The translations under genes and the position numbers were made by a program. A stretch of 64,000 nucleotides of DNA from Bin87 sp965203985. GTDB lineage: Bacteria > Chloroflexota > Dehalococcoidia > Lucifugimonadales > UBA3495. Positions 37,206 through 45,846 of this stretch are shown piece by piece. Numbering within the stretch: position 1 is the stretch's first letter; every line of letters begins with the position of its first letter. The stretch covers positions 558,001-622,000 of the forward strand of contig CBDBDS010000002.1 in assembly GCA_965203985.1 (NCBI GenBank). The letters run 5' to 3'. Below the pieces are notes generated by a model, which was given only the letters and a program-made list of their open reading frames with translations, was not told the DNA's origin and ran no database searches.

Positions 37206-38087
37206 GAGGGTGTGTGACAATGGGCTAAACTAGCGCGTGCGGTTCTTGGGGTGAGAATGGGAAGCTGGTTACGCTGGTGGCATGAGCAGAAAGCCTTATC
37301 CCAGTGATTTGAACGATGCCCAGTGGGAGGAACTATCTCCGCTGTTGCCGCCGGACACCGTTCGGGGCCATCCCAGAACCACGGACCTGCGTGAGGTGGT
37401 CAACGGCGTCCTGTACGTGCTGCGTGGCGGGATACCCTGGCGGATGATGCCCCATGACCTGCCGCCTTGGGGCACGGTGTGGTGGTACTTTCGAAAGTGG
37501 CGGGATGACGGGACGTGGGAACGGGTGGAGGAAGCCCTGCGGGGCCGGGTTCGGGAAGCGGCGGGACGAGAGGCCACTCCCAGTGCGGCGATCATTGACA
37601 GCCAGTCGGTGAAGACCACGGAAAAAGGGGGCCCAGGGGTTACGACGCTGGCAAACGGGTAACCGGACGCAAACGGCACATCGTGGTGGATACCATGGGG
37701 TTGCTGCTGGCGGTGGTGGTTCATGCTGCCAACATTCAGGATAGAGACGGCGCCAAGTTGGTGTTGGCCAAGTTGCTGGGCCGGTTCCCCCGATTGCAGC
37801 TGATCTGGGCGGACGCTGGTTACGCTGGCCGGCTGGTGACGTGGGCCTGGGCCACCGGCGGCTGGCTGCTCACCGTGGTCAAACGCAAACCGGATAGCCA
37901 CCACTTCGAAGTGCTGCCCCGACGGTGGGTAGTGGAGCGTACTTTGGCCTGGCTGAGCCGATGTCGACGGTTGAGCAAGGACTATGAGGAACGGACCGAG
38001 AGCAGCGAAGCCTGGGTGCATATCGCCATGGTCAACCTGATGCTCAAACGGCTTCAACCCACCTGAACCCATTTGTCACACACCCTC
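37206..38087 (+). mobile_element. IS5-family (IS427-like) insertion element, apparently complete
   Basis: Inverted ends GAGGGTGTGTGACAA (from 37206) and TTGTCACACACCCTC (to 38087) match perfectly over 15 bases, and the flanking TAA (37203-37205 and 38088-38090) is a 3-bp target duplication of the TNA type expected for the IS427 group. Length 882 bp, also typical. Contains the two-frame transposase gene below. Confidence 0.88.
37282..38066 (+). CDS. IS427-like transposase, two frames joined by a likely -1 programmed frameshift
   Basis: The first frame (37282-37662, 126 residues) opens MSRKPYPSDLNDAQWEELSP and carries IPWRMMP and the first catalytic Asp in AAIIDSQSVKTTEKGG. The second (to 38066) continues as GYDAGKRVTGRKRHIVVDTM, with the second Asp in LIWADAGYAG and the Glu in RWVVERTLAWLSR. 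The frames meet at GAAAAAGGGGGCCC near 37620, and going from one to the other needs a -1 shift. IS427-group elements normally express transposase this way, so this is probably functional rather than broken. Confidence 0.85.
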
Positions 38088-38326
38088 TAAGGAAAATTCG
38101 AGATTGTGATCGTTTGCTGGAAGGGGGTCTGCTAATCGTCAGCCCGCTTATTCCTGTTAGCCAGCATTTGGCAACAGTGGCTCTCGATTATACGCTATGA
38201 GTATCGCTGTATGCCGGGGATTGCCACCGGTGACACGGATATGCACAACGAGAGTATCGGTCCCCCTCGGTACCGTATGAACAACGATGCGGCCCAGATT
38301 TTGGGCTGAGCTAGTCTTTGCGCAAT

Positions 38327-39710
38327 TCAAGCGGCGTAAGCGAGGGAGTTCACCATTCGGTGGTACAGGGTGGCAGGGGGTTCCTGTGTATCGGTGCTGA
38401 CCGTGGACGGTGAAAAACCCTCCGACGCCAGCCAGAGGCGCCGACGCACCAGGGCGATGGCATCCACGAAAGTGGGCGACGGCTTGTCGTACCAGGCGGC
38501 GGTACGCTGGGTCATCGGATGTTGTTTTTGCAACGAGTGGGCGGCCAGGGTGGTCCAGGAGAAGAGGCCCAGCAGGATGGGCGTAGTGCGGGCGATGGCC
38601 AGGTCAGACCACTGGCGTTGGGTTTCCATCCCCAGATGGGTGCGCGCTTCCTGGAAGAGCCTGCCCCGTACTTGATACGGGGTGACTTCGAGTTGCCAAC
38701 GCAGCACAAACCACTCCAGAATCTGGGTTGGGTCTGCCGACGGGTCGGTGCAGAGGAGGGCCTGGGGATCGAATATGCCCTCGGGATCTCGGACCAGCAC
38801 CCAACGGATGGTGACGGGAGGCTTGCCCGAGCGGTACCAGACGGCGGTCTGGGAGGTGAGCTCCACGGTGCGGGTGGTGCCGTCGTACCAGGACACGGCG
38901 GCGACGGACCACGACACGTCAGCCTGATCCAGGAGGGTTTTCAGCGACGGTCGTCGGGGGCCTTTCAGGGCAGACCGGCCGTTCTGACCCGGCTGGCGGG
39001 TGGCGCTGGCGCATAGAGGGCAGCATCCAGGCGGAGCCTGGCGATAAGGGTAACGGGTTCACGAAGGGACTGGCAACAGTGGAGCAGGTCGAGCACGGCG
39101 TAGCCGTTGTCCCCCACCAACACCAGGGGTCGGTGGGGCAACCAGCGGCGCAGGAGAATGACCATCTGCCTTGCCCAGTCGGTGATCTTCTTGTGCCGGC
39201 GTCCCTGCTGCTAGTGGTAGCGGGACGAGGGCGCCAGCACGGTGAGCACCGGCAGTGCCCAATGGCGTCCCGCCCAGGGCGCCTGGCCCAGCCACATCAG
39301 TGAGATCCAGCGCAACCCACTGGCCTTGACCAGTTGATGGCGACTGGAGCGAACTGCGTCCCGGTAGATGCCTCGGGCGCTGATCTTGGCCCCACGAGCC
39401 GTTCCAGGGTTTCGTCAATACCGAAGACCAAGGGGCCGTCGCTCCGGTCCAGGTACCGAAGCAACAGCAAAAGCAAGATGCGGGCTACCTCGCGGGGCGA
39501 CCACACCGCCCGATTGAGCACCGCGTGATAGCGGGCGTAGTCGTGCTGGTCGCTGCGACCCATGACCCGCAGCGCCGCAGCTACGGTGCGCTGCCCCGTG
39601 GTCAGGATCGCGCCCACCAGCAGCAATTGCGCCTTCTGCCAGGTCGGGTTGGTGAACACCGTTGCGAAGGGAAGCAGAACGGCTACAATGGCGGCGGGCA
39701 GGGTGAGCAT
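38327..39710 (-). pseudogene. IS701-like transposase, several frameshifts and an in-frame hairpin insertion
   Basis: The gene starts at 39710 (MLTLPAAIVAVLLPFATVF, the usual IS701 opening) and its first part includes LVFGIDETLERLVG (catalytic Asp). Later parts lie in other frames: PLVLVGDNGYAVLDLL (39165 frame) and the C-terminal half from 38917 (TIRWVLVRDPEGIFDPQALL, ILEWFVLRWQLEVT, ETQRQWSDLAIART, HRMVNSLAYAA). Between LEVT and FQEAR, which are contiguous in relatives, eight extra residues PYQVRGRL are encoded by a mobile hairpin repeat. Inactive. Confidence 0.85.
38656..38682. repeat. Mobile hairpin repeat, copy B, inserted in frame in the IS701-like gene
   Basis: Stem CCCCGTA (38664-38670), loop CTTGA, stem TACGGGG (38676-38682), preceded by AGAGCCTG. 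Compared with copy A (10310-10336) only three bases differ; two of them are a compensatory change in one base pair. The coding effect is eight extra residues with the frame kept. Confidence 0.75.
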
Positions 39711-39944
39711 GGCCGGCCCTTTAGTGAGATTTCGGTCAGGCCAGCTTACCCTGCCTTTTTGCTTTTCTAAATTTTGCGCAAAGTCCAGCTTTGATGTCGT
39801 CGTGAAGATCCAAAGCCGAAAGCTTGGCTTCGTCCAAGTAGGGCAGTTCAAAAATGCCTGTTCAAAAATAGGGCATACGAATTCCGCAATCGAGCTCATG
39901 AGGATTTTCGCGGCCTGACGGTTGGTATTACACGCTACCTCATC

Positions 39945-40279
39945 GATGCAGGCGACGGCCCTGGCGACGAGCCGTTGACCATAGATATGGGCTCCACCGT
40001 CTGCCAGACTTACGAGATGCGCAAGCAATCTGCGCATCTCCAAAACTACGCTCGCCAGCGGAGCTACCCACTCGCCGTCGCTGTTGGAACGGGAGACATG
40101 CTGATTTCCTGGCTGCGCAAAGGCAGAGCCTACACGGACCAAGGTGCGTGGTCCAATTCAATGCGCTAACATCCCCTCGGCGTGGAGGACACACCTCACA
40201 TCATCCCCCGCCAGTCCATTCCCTGACCCCTCATCCCACGTCTAACTGCCGCTATATCCCGTCGGTGGATTCAGGCTAA
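39945..40279 (+). mobile_element. IS1380-like remnant
   Basis: Encodes a degraded match to the middle of the intact IS1380 transposase (GDEPLTIDMGSTVCQTYEMR; GTGDMLISWLRKGRA). It then jumps directly to the 3' non-coding tail (CCATTCCCTGACCCC…) and a right end TCGGTGGATTCAGGCTAA at 40262-40279. About 700 bp of transposase gene are deleted. The CTAAT at the right end also supplies the stop codon of the gene on the other strand at 40276. Confidence 0.75.
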
Positions 40280-40605
40280 TCGGGAGGGTTGACCTTGCGG
40301 TTGTGCTGCCAGTAGCACAGGATGAATGTGGCGACCATGCTGATAGCAGCCATGGCGATGCAGGCTGCGGGCGGAAACTCCAGCCAGACGAAGTATCCTC
40401 TGGGCCAGCCGTAGAACACCCATGCGAAGAAAGCCACGGTGCCCGTGGCGGCGCCGGTGAGCATGGCTTCTTTCGTGCTGATCCGGGTCATAAGTTGGGC
40501 GCACCACCGGGCGGTCAGCATTGCCGGAGCGACGGGTATGACGACTCCGAACAGGATGTGTAAAAAGATGAAAGCCCCCGGCCCACCGTGTGAATCTATT
40601 ATCAT
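40276..40605 (-). CDS. Small membrane protein with three helices
   Basis: 109 residues from ATG 40605, with GAGGAGG about ten bases upstream. Membrane helices lie at about residues 10-32 (FIFLHILFGVVIPVAPAML), 47-65 (AMLTGAATGTVAFFAWVFY) and 76-100 (FPPAACIAMAAISMVATFIL), with short charged loops. Family unknown. Its stop codon lies within the end of an IS1380-like remnant, so the original C-terminus may have been cut off. Confidence 0.65.
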   Translation of the reverse strand: MIIDSHGGPGAFIFLHILFGVVIPVAPAMLTARWCAQLMTRISTKEAMLTGAATGTVAFFAWVFYGWPRGYFVWLEFPPAACIAMAAISMVATFILCYWQHNRKVNPPD

Positions 40606-40690
40606 GAGCGTATCCCTCCTCGGCCGGGAGCACTGCTCAAGCCGGGAGCGCGATGCTGCGCTCCCGGCCGATAATTGCCGTGTTCAATCC

Positions 40691-41690
40691 CTACGGATTG
40701 ACTTTGACACGGTAGATGTTCACCAACTCCTTGGTGTAGAAGTCGTAAATCTTGATTACACCGTTTCCGGGCGCACATCCAGTCAGGTAGATGTAGCCGT
40801 GGTTGTTGACGTATGCTGTGTCTTTGACCGTCGCGGTGCAGGATGAACTTGTGGGTTTAGTCCTGGCAATGTCCAGCACCTTTGCCGAGCCGGTTGGGTT
40901 CACAACCACCTGTACCCAATGGTCCGAGTAAACGCGGTACTTTCGGGCAACGTAGCCCACGGTGAAGGGCGAGACGCCGGAGTCTGTGCCCAAATACACG
41001 CTTGAGCCGGTGGTGTCAGCTTCCAAGCGATAGGTTCCGCCGGCGGAGGAATCGGATTGGTTGACCGCGGCTTCTATCGTGTAGGTGCCTTTCTCAAGCA
41101 ACATCTCGATTTCGGCGTCGTCGCTCTTGGAGACTGCACTTTCGCCGATGGCGATGAGTGGCGCCCTGCCGTGAGCTCCGTCTTGAAGATACAGTGAGGT
41201 AGTGCGGTCGGACGATGACAGCTCTATGCTCACCTTCTTCGTTGATGTGAGATAGAACGTGTAGTAATCAGCCTTCGATGCCTGCTGCTTTTCGGAGATG
41301 CAGTCGGCGCTGCTCCAGCTTCCCGAGGAGACTGTGAACCTCCCAGCCCTTTTGCGGTGGACGGACAGGCATTGAAACAAATCCGCGTCCCGAATCTTGG
41401 TCCAGTCCGGTCGGCGGAATATCCACGGCGGACTGGCGCAGGAAGTTGGCTACGTCGGCCACAGTACAGTCGGCCCCGACTTCCTTCAGCCATTGCACGA
41501 TCAAGGCGGCCAAGCCGCCAGTATGGGCCGTTGCCGCGCTGGTCCCGGTAAAGTAAAGGGCGTCGCACTTATCCGCTGCCTTTCGGCTCGGCAAGCAGTC
41601 CCATTTCCATTTGGCGTAGGTGGCGGCGTCCGTGCCGGACGAATACGTCGTCGCGGCCAGGTCGCTGGACTCCCTGGAGAGCGTTCTCAA
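40691..41690 (-). pseudogene. Subtilisin-like serine protease (S8), C-terminal fragment
   Basis: The first frame (41690-41268) has the S8 serine motif FTGTSAATAHTGGLAALIV, in which GTSAATPHVAG is the usual form. A shift near 41330 leads to the second frame (to 40691), where a pre-peptidase C-terminal (PPC) type beta-sandwich is seen (ADYYTFYLTSTKKVSIELSS, LLEKGTYTIEAAV), followed by a Cys-containing C-terminal domain. The catalytic Asp and His domains and any signal peptide are missing upstream. Intact members are secreted proteases. Truncation plus frameshift make it a pseudogene. Confidence 0.75.
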
Positions 41691-42429
41691 GAACCTCCAT
41701 AACGGTTCGGGTTAATTGGAACGGGCCGACGACGACAACGACATGAAGCGGATGCTCGACAAGGTCATAGTCTCGCCACTGCGGGCGTGGCGGCTGACCA
41801 ACGGCTGAGCGCCCGCATCGGACTGACCGGATGGGTCCAGTCTCCCGCTCGGGTTCGTGTTTCCCGGATTGGCACAAAGCTGGCGCAGCGGAACTCTCCC
41901 GCGTTCACGGTGCGCCACTGGTCGCCTGCATCGATTGTCCTTGGAAAATTGACAAAAACCGGTGGACATCCGCCGGATCCGACACGCTCCAGCTGACACA
42001 CCGTTGGGACGCGGGCCGGTTTTCATGAGCCAACAACATCATGGCGTCGATGACCTGTTGGTAAAGTTCGTGAGGGAGATGCACAACCTGGAGGGCCGGA
42101 TGAACTTCGTGGGCCATGGGCTGCTGTGCAGCCGGTGGCTACGGTGAGACTGGTGAAGAGCAATGAGGCGGTGCGTCGGGCGCTGCGGTTCAGCGACGGG
42201 CCGATATCAAACCCGGTCCTGACGCGCTGATGTCGCTGGAAATGTGTCGGATTGGGTCGGAACTGGACGTCGCCCGGTTGCCGGAATGAAGACGGGCGGT
42301 CGTCCGGCCGTTAGCCGGGAGTACGGGAACCCCGCTGCCATGGGATGCGATCCGTTGCGGCAGCCAACATTGGAACCTATACTTGCGCGGCGAGTATGGA
42401 CCCGCCGCGTTCATCACGGCTGAGGAAGC
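41691..42429. other. Intergenic region, no recognised gene
   Basis: About 740 bases. A short plus-strand frame at 42026-42147 (MSQQHHGVDDLLVKFVREMH) looks protein-like but has no ribosome site and no known relative. The last bases (GAGGAAGC) are the ribosome site of the next gene. Confidence 0.4.
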
Positions 42430-43467
42430 ATGAGAGTAGAGGTTGAGCTGAGTCCCGTCATCGCCGCCAGTGAGATGCCGGAACTGGCGAAACTGGTGGA
42501 TGAAGCCGGAGCGGACCGGCTGGGCATTTCCGACGTGGCGATGTTGCGGGACACGTTTCTCGTGCAGGCGCTTTGCGCCCAGGCGACCAACCGCGTTCAG
42601 ATCGGCAGCCTGGTCAGCAACCCCTACCTTCGGCATCCGGCCGCGGTGGCGGCGACCCTGGCGACCCTGAACGAAATATCCCAGGGGCGAGCCTTCCTGG
42701 GCATCGGTGTCGGCGCTGGATTGTCGGGACTGGGCATTGACCAATCCCGCCCGGCGCGCCGCCTGGAGGAGTTTCTGCTCGTGGTGGGCCGGCTGCTGAG
42801 CGGGGAGAAACTGGACTGGGAGGGTCCCGCCTACCGGATCAGGGGAGCGCAGATCGCCCGCGACATCGCGTGTCGCATACCGGTGGTTGTGGGTACGCGC
42901 AGCCGGCAGGTGGCGATGCTGGCGGGGAGCATGGCCGACGCGGTGGTGGTGGGCGCGAGAGAGATGAGGGCGGATGCCCTGGAGCGCTACCGCGGTTGGG
43001 TTCACCAGGGAGCGCGGGCGGCGGGTCGGGACCCGGACGAGGTTGAGATCGCGCCCCGGGTGACCCTGTGCGTGTCGCAGGACGGCGAGGCGGCCCGGCG
43101 GAGCGTTACGCTCTACACGGCGCACTATCTGTCCCTGGGGAGCGTTGAGCAATCGGGTCTGGAGCCTGAACGGTTCGAGATGATCAAACGGCTGGCGGGA
43201 GAGGCGACCGGATGGTACTTCGAGCCGGAGGTCCGCTACAGCGAAGAATTGGACCAGCTGATCACCCCCGGCCTGATTGAGCGGTTCGCCGTCGCTGGCA
43301 GCCCTAAGGAATGCCTGGAGCAGGTTCGGCTCATCGCCGGCATGGGATACGACAGCATCAGCATGAACGTGGCCGCCGTGCGCCGGCCCGGTGGGTCCAT
43401 GTATTCCGGTATGCGGGAGACCATCGAAGGGCTCGGCGAGATGATGACCGAAATCCGGTGCATGTAG
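42430..43467 (+). CDS. Luciferase-like (LLM class) flavin/F420-dependent oxidoreductase
   Basis: 345 residues, start preceded by GAGGAAGC. Bacterial-luciferase TIM-barrel features: VDEAGADRLGISDVAML at the start, IGSLVSNPYLRHPAAVAATL (about residues 58-77), GRAFLGIGVGAG (about 90-101), IPVVVGTRSRQVAMLAG (about 155-171), MADAVVVGAR and the C-terminal GSPKECLEQVRLIAGMGYD. Such enzymes use F420 or FMN. The resemblance is to the F420-dependent methylene-H4MPT reductase-like branch, but the cofactor cannot be proved. Standalone gene, complete. Confidence 0.88.
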   Translation: MRVEVELSPVIAASEMPELAKLVDEAGADRLGISDVAMLRDTFLVQALCAQATNRVQIGSLVSNPYLRHPAAVAATLATLNEISQGRAFLGIGVGAGLSGLGIDQSRPARRLEEFLLVVGRLLSGEKLDWEGPAYRIRGAQIARDIACRIPVVVGTRSRQVAMLAGSMADAVVVGAREMRADALERYRGWVHQGARAAGRDPDEVEIAPRVTLCVSQDGEAARRSVTLYTAHYLSLGSVEQSGLEPERFEMIKRLAGEATGWYFEPEVRYSEELDQLITPGLIERFAVAGSPKECLEQVRLIAGMGYDSISMNVAAVRRPGGSMYSGMRETIEGLGEMMTEIRCM

Positions 43468-43639
43468 AACCGGCACGCAACCGCCGCCGGCGCCAGTGGG
43501 TCACTGGTCGTTACGAAGATGTCCCAAAGCAGCACGTCAAGCCGTCGTGGTAATACCGATGGCCGGTTCAAGTCTTCTTAGGTGGGCCGGACTGGGCAAG
43601 TGACCGGCAACGGGTAAATATGTGGAGACGGGCAGGCGC

Positions 43640-44638
43640 CTACAAGTTTATTGAGGGTTCCTCGTAGTCCTTTAGCTTGTTGTAGATTTGAAGCCGGTGA
43701 TGGTAGGACTCCAAAACTATGATCCGGTCGTCTGCGTCAACGTTGACCGCCACTGGCCGCCGGAACCGCCATTCAGGCTCCAGATCTGTCCGCCGCCTGG
43801 CTTTGATGATATCCGGATTGGCGTCGATGTAGGTCTGGGCCCATGGCGAAGGCTCTTGGGCGTCACCGACCAGCGCCGTAATATATTGGCCGTCCGCGGC
43901 ATAGATCTGGACTCGGTGGTTCCCCCAGTCAGTTACGTATACATCTCCATCTGAGTCCACGGCTACACCGGATGGCCCTTTGAGCGAACCCACCCCAGTG
44001 CTGGAGCCTTCGAACTTAACGAGCAACTCTCCGGTAGGGGCGAATTTTTGCACCCGGTTATTTCCCCAATCCGCGACGTAGATGTTGTCCTGACGGTCGA
44101 TGCAAATGCCCCATGGCATCTCCAGATCTCCGTCACCGTCACCTCGCTGCCCGAATTTGGATTGAAACTCACCGATCTGGTTGAAACTCTGCACCCGGTG
44201 ATTCAAGCTGTCCACTACCCAAATGGTTCCCCGGGAGTCGAAAGCAATTCCTGACGGTCCGTTTAGCTGCCCGTCTCCGCTGCCGGACCTGCCCCAGTGA
44301 TATCGATAACTACCCTCTTCACTGTAAATGGTTACCCGGTTGAGATACTCGTCCGAAACGAACACGCGGCCGGTACGGTCCAAATCAATTGACCGGGGCC
44401 AAATGAAGCGCCCGTCTTCCTCGCCGACGGAGCCGAACTGTCCTTGAAAATCGTGGTCAAAGTTGATCTTGGTGACACGCTGACCCAGCTGTTCCACACC
44501 GCGGCTCAACACATAAATTCGCCCGTTCGGTCCGAGGACGAAATCTTGGGGAGCCCAGAATCCAAAGCCGTCCTGACTGTACATCCCTATGCAGTAGCTG
44601 TAGTCATACACCCGGCCGGCGGCGACGGTGGTCAGCAT
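43640..44638 (-). CDS. NHL-repeat beta-propeller protein
   Basis: 332 residues, about six NHL blades, each of the form 'L..P.GIA.D..G.IYV.D..N.RVQ.F...G' (for example WPRSIDLDRTGRVFVSDEYL, PWGICIDRQDNIYVADWGNN, PSGVAVDSDGDVYVTDWGNH). Start ATG 44638 with GGAGAAGG just upstream. No signal peptide or membrane helix. NHL propellers bind proteins, RNA or ligands; some are peptidyl-amidating lyases, but no catalytic residues can be assigned here. Last gene of a DUF1800-DUF1501-NHL operon with gaps of about 35 bases. Confidence 0.87.
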   Translation of the reverse strand: MLTTVAAGRVYDYSYCIGMYSQDGFGFWAPQDFVLGPNGRIYVLSRGVEQLGQRVTKINFDHDFQGQFGSVGEEDGRFIWPRSIDLDRTGRVFVSDEYLNRVTIYSEEGSYRYHWGRSGSGDGQLNGPSGIAFDSRGTIWVVDSLNHRVQSFNQIGEFQSKFGQRGDGDGDLEMPWGICIDRQDNIYVADWGNNRVQKFAPTGELLVKFEGSSTGVGSLKGPSGVAVDSDGDVYVTDWGNHRVQIYAADGQYITALVGDAQEPSPWAQTYIDANPDIIKARRRTDLEPEWRFRRPVAVNVDADDRIIVLESYHHRLQIYNKLKDYEEPSINL

Positions 44639-44674
44639 ATCCCTTCTCCCGCAAGCTGTTTTGGGATCCTGAAG

Positions 44675-45811
44675 CTACACGAAGGACATTTGCTCGAAAT
44701 GTCCACCGACGATAGGTACCGGGTCGAGTCCCAGCCACTTCTCCGCCAAAGTGGAGTAGAAGCCACGGAAATCATAGTTGGGCTCCAGGTCTCCCTGAGT
44801 GAGATCTCCCGGTTTCAGCGACGGATAGGTCCCGTACATTCCACCATTCACCCGGTCGCCAATGGCGAACGCTACTCCAGCCGCTCCGTGGTCGGTACCA
44901 GTGCCATTATCGCGGACGCGGCGCCCAAACTCGCTGAACAACATGATAACCACCTCGTCTGAGGCGTCGTGCTCACGCAGGTCGTCGAAGAAGTCGCGTA
45001 TGGCAACGGAAATTTCCGTCCAAAGTTTTTCATGTGGTCCCAGCTGGTCATAGTGGGTGTCGAAGGGCCCGTGGGAGGTGTAAAAGACCTGGGTGCCCAG
45101 CCCGGCCAGATGCACCTGGGCCACGTCTCTGAGGCGCCTGGCGATGGCATTGTTGGCGTACTCTACGTTTGAAGAATAGGTTTCGGGAGCAACCCGGATG
45201 ATGTCGGCTCCTCGCAACGCATCCCGTCCTGCCTGTCCCAGATATTCCATGGTCGGTCCAGTGCCGATGGTGGGAGCGTACATGCGGGCAAAGGTCTCCA
45301 ACAACTGGATCCGATCCTGCTCGGAGGTGATGCCCGGATTTGATGAGAGTACACCGTATGAAGGAAGGTGGTTGACAGAAGTAACAGGAACCCCCTTCAT
45401 GGCCAATGCCCGAGGCAGGCCCTGGCCCAAGTTAACTCCCTTCAGCACGTTCTCGCCGCCAGGATCCAAGTCCCGGACGACCTTGGCGAGCCAGCCGTCA
45501 ATACCGATGGAATCCGGCTCGCACGTATGCCAGATGTCCATGGCACGAAAGTGCGAACGGGGTGAATTTTCAAACCCGATTCCGTGAATGATTGCCAAGT
45601 TGCCCTGGTCGTAGAATTCTTTCAACGGCTCCGAATCGGCCCGGAATGCCAGTTGGTCATCTATGGGCAGCAATTGGTCTTCAGGGATATGGACCTTGGG
45701 CCGGTTATCCCAATACAAGGGATTGCTATAAGGAACAATCGTATTGAGATAGTCGTTGGCCCCGGTTAGCTCCAGCACGACCAGCACGGGGTCTTTATGG
45801 GTTGATGCCAT
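44675..45811 (-). CDS. DUF1501 family protein
   Basis: 378 residues from ATG 45811, about eight bases after GGAAGG (an alternative ATG lies six bases earlier). DUF1501 hallmarks: VLVVLELTGANDYLNTIVPY at the start, LAIIHGIGFENSPRSHFRAMDIW (about residues 70-92), QVFYTSHGPFDTHYDQ (about 250-265), VVIMLFSEFGRRVRDNGTGTDHG (about 297-319) and a C-terminal GGMYGTYPSLK. The fold belongs to the alkaline-phosphatase/sulfatase superfamily; function is unknown. Members often carry a Tat signal, which is missing here. DUF1800 is the usual neighbour and precedes it. Confidence 0.88.
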   Translation of the reverse strand: MASTHKDPVLVVLELTGANDYLNTIVPYSNPLYWDNRPKVHIPEDQLLPIDDQLAFRADSEPLKEFYDQGNLAIIHGIGFENSPRSHFRAMDIWHTCEPDSIGIDGWLAKVVRDLDPGGENVLKGVNLGQGLPRALAMKGVPVTSVNHLPSYGVLSSNPGITSEQDRIQLLETFARMYAPTIGTGPTMEYLGQAGRDALRGADIIRVAPETYSSNVEYANNAIARRLRDVAQVHLAGLGTQVFYTSHGPFDTHYDQLGPHEKLWTEISVAIRDFFDDLREHDASDEVVIMLFSEFGRRVRDNGTGTDHGAAGVAFAIGDRVNGGMYGTYPSLKPGDLTQGDLEPNYDFRGFYSTLAEKWLGLDPVPIVGGHFEQMSFV

Positions 45812-45846
45812 TTTCATATCCTTCCACATCAGTTGTATGCGCTTGC

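Larger units (their letters stand above)
38316..39783 (-). mobile_element. IS701-like element, degenerate
   Basis: A 10-bp inverted repeat, CTTTGCGCAA at 38316-38325 and TTGCGCAAAG at 39774-39783, bounds a 1,468-bp segment that contains a decayed transposase gene. CTAG, the type of target used by IS701, lies just left of the left end but is not duplicated on the right. Confidence 0.6.

Noticed and set aside
42190..43476. Minus-strand frame of 428 codons opposite the luciferase-like gene
   Set aside because: His/Gln/Arg-rich antisense translation; the plus-strand protein has all family motifs.
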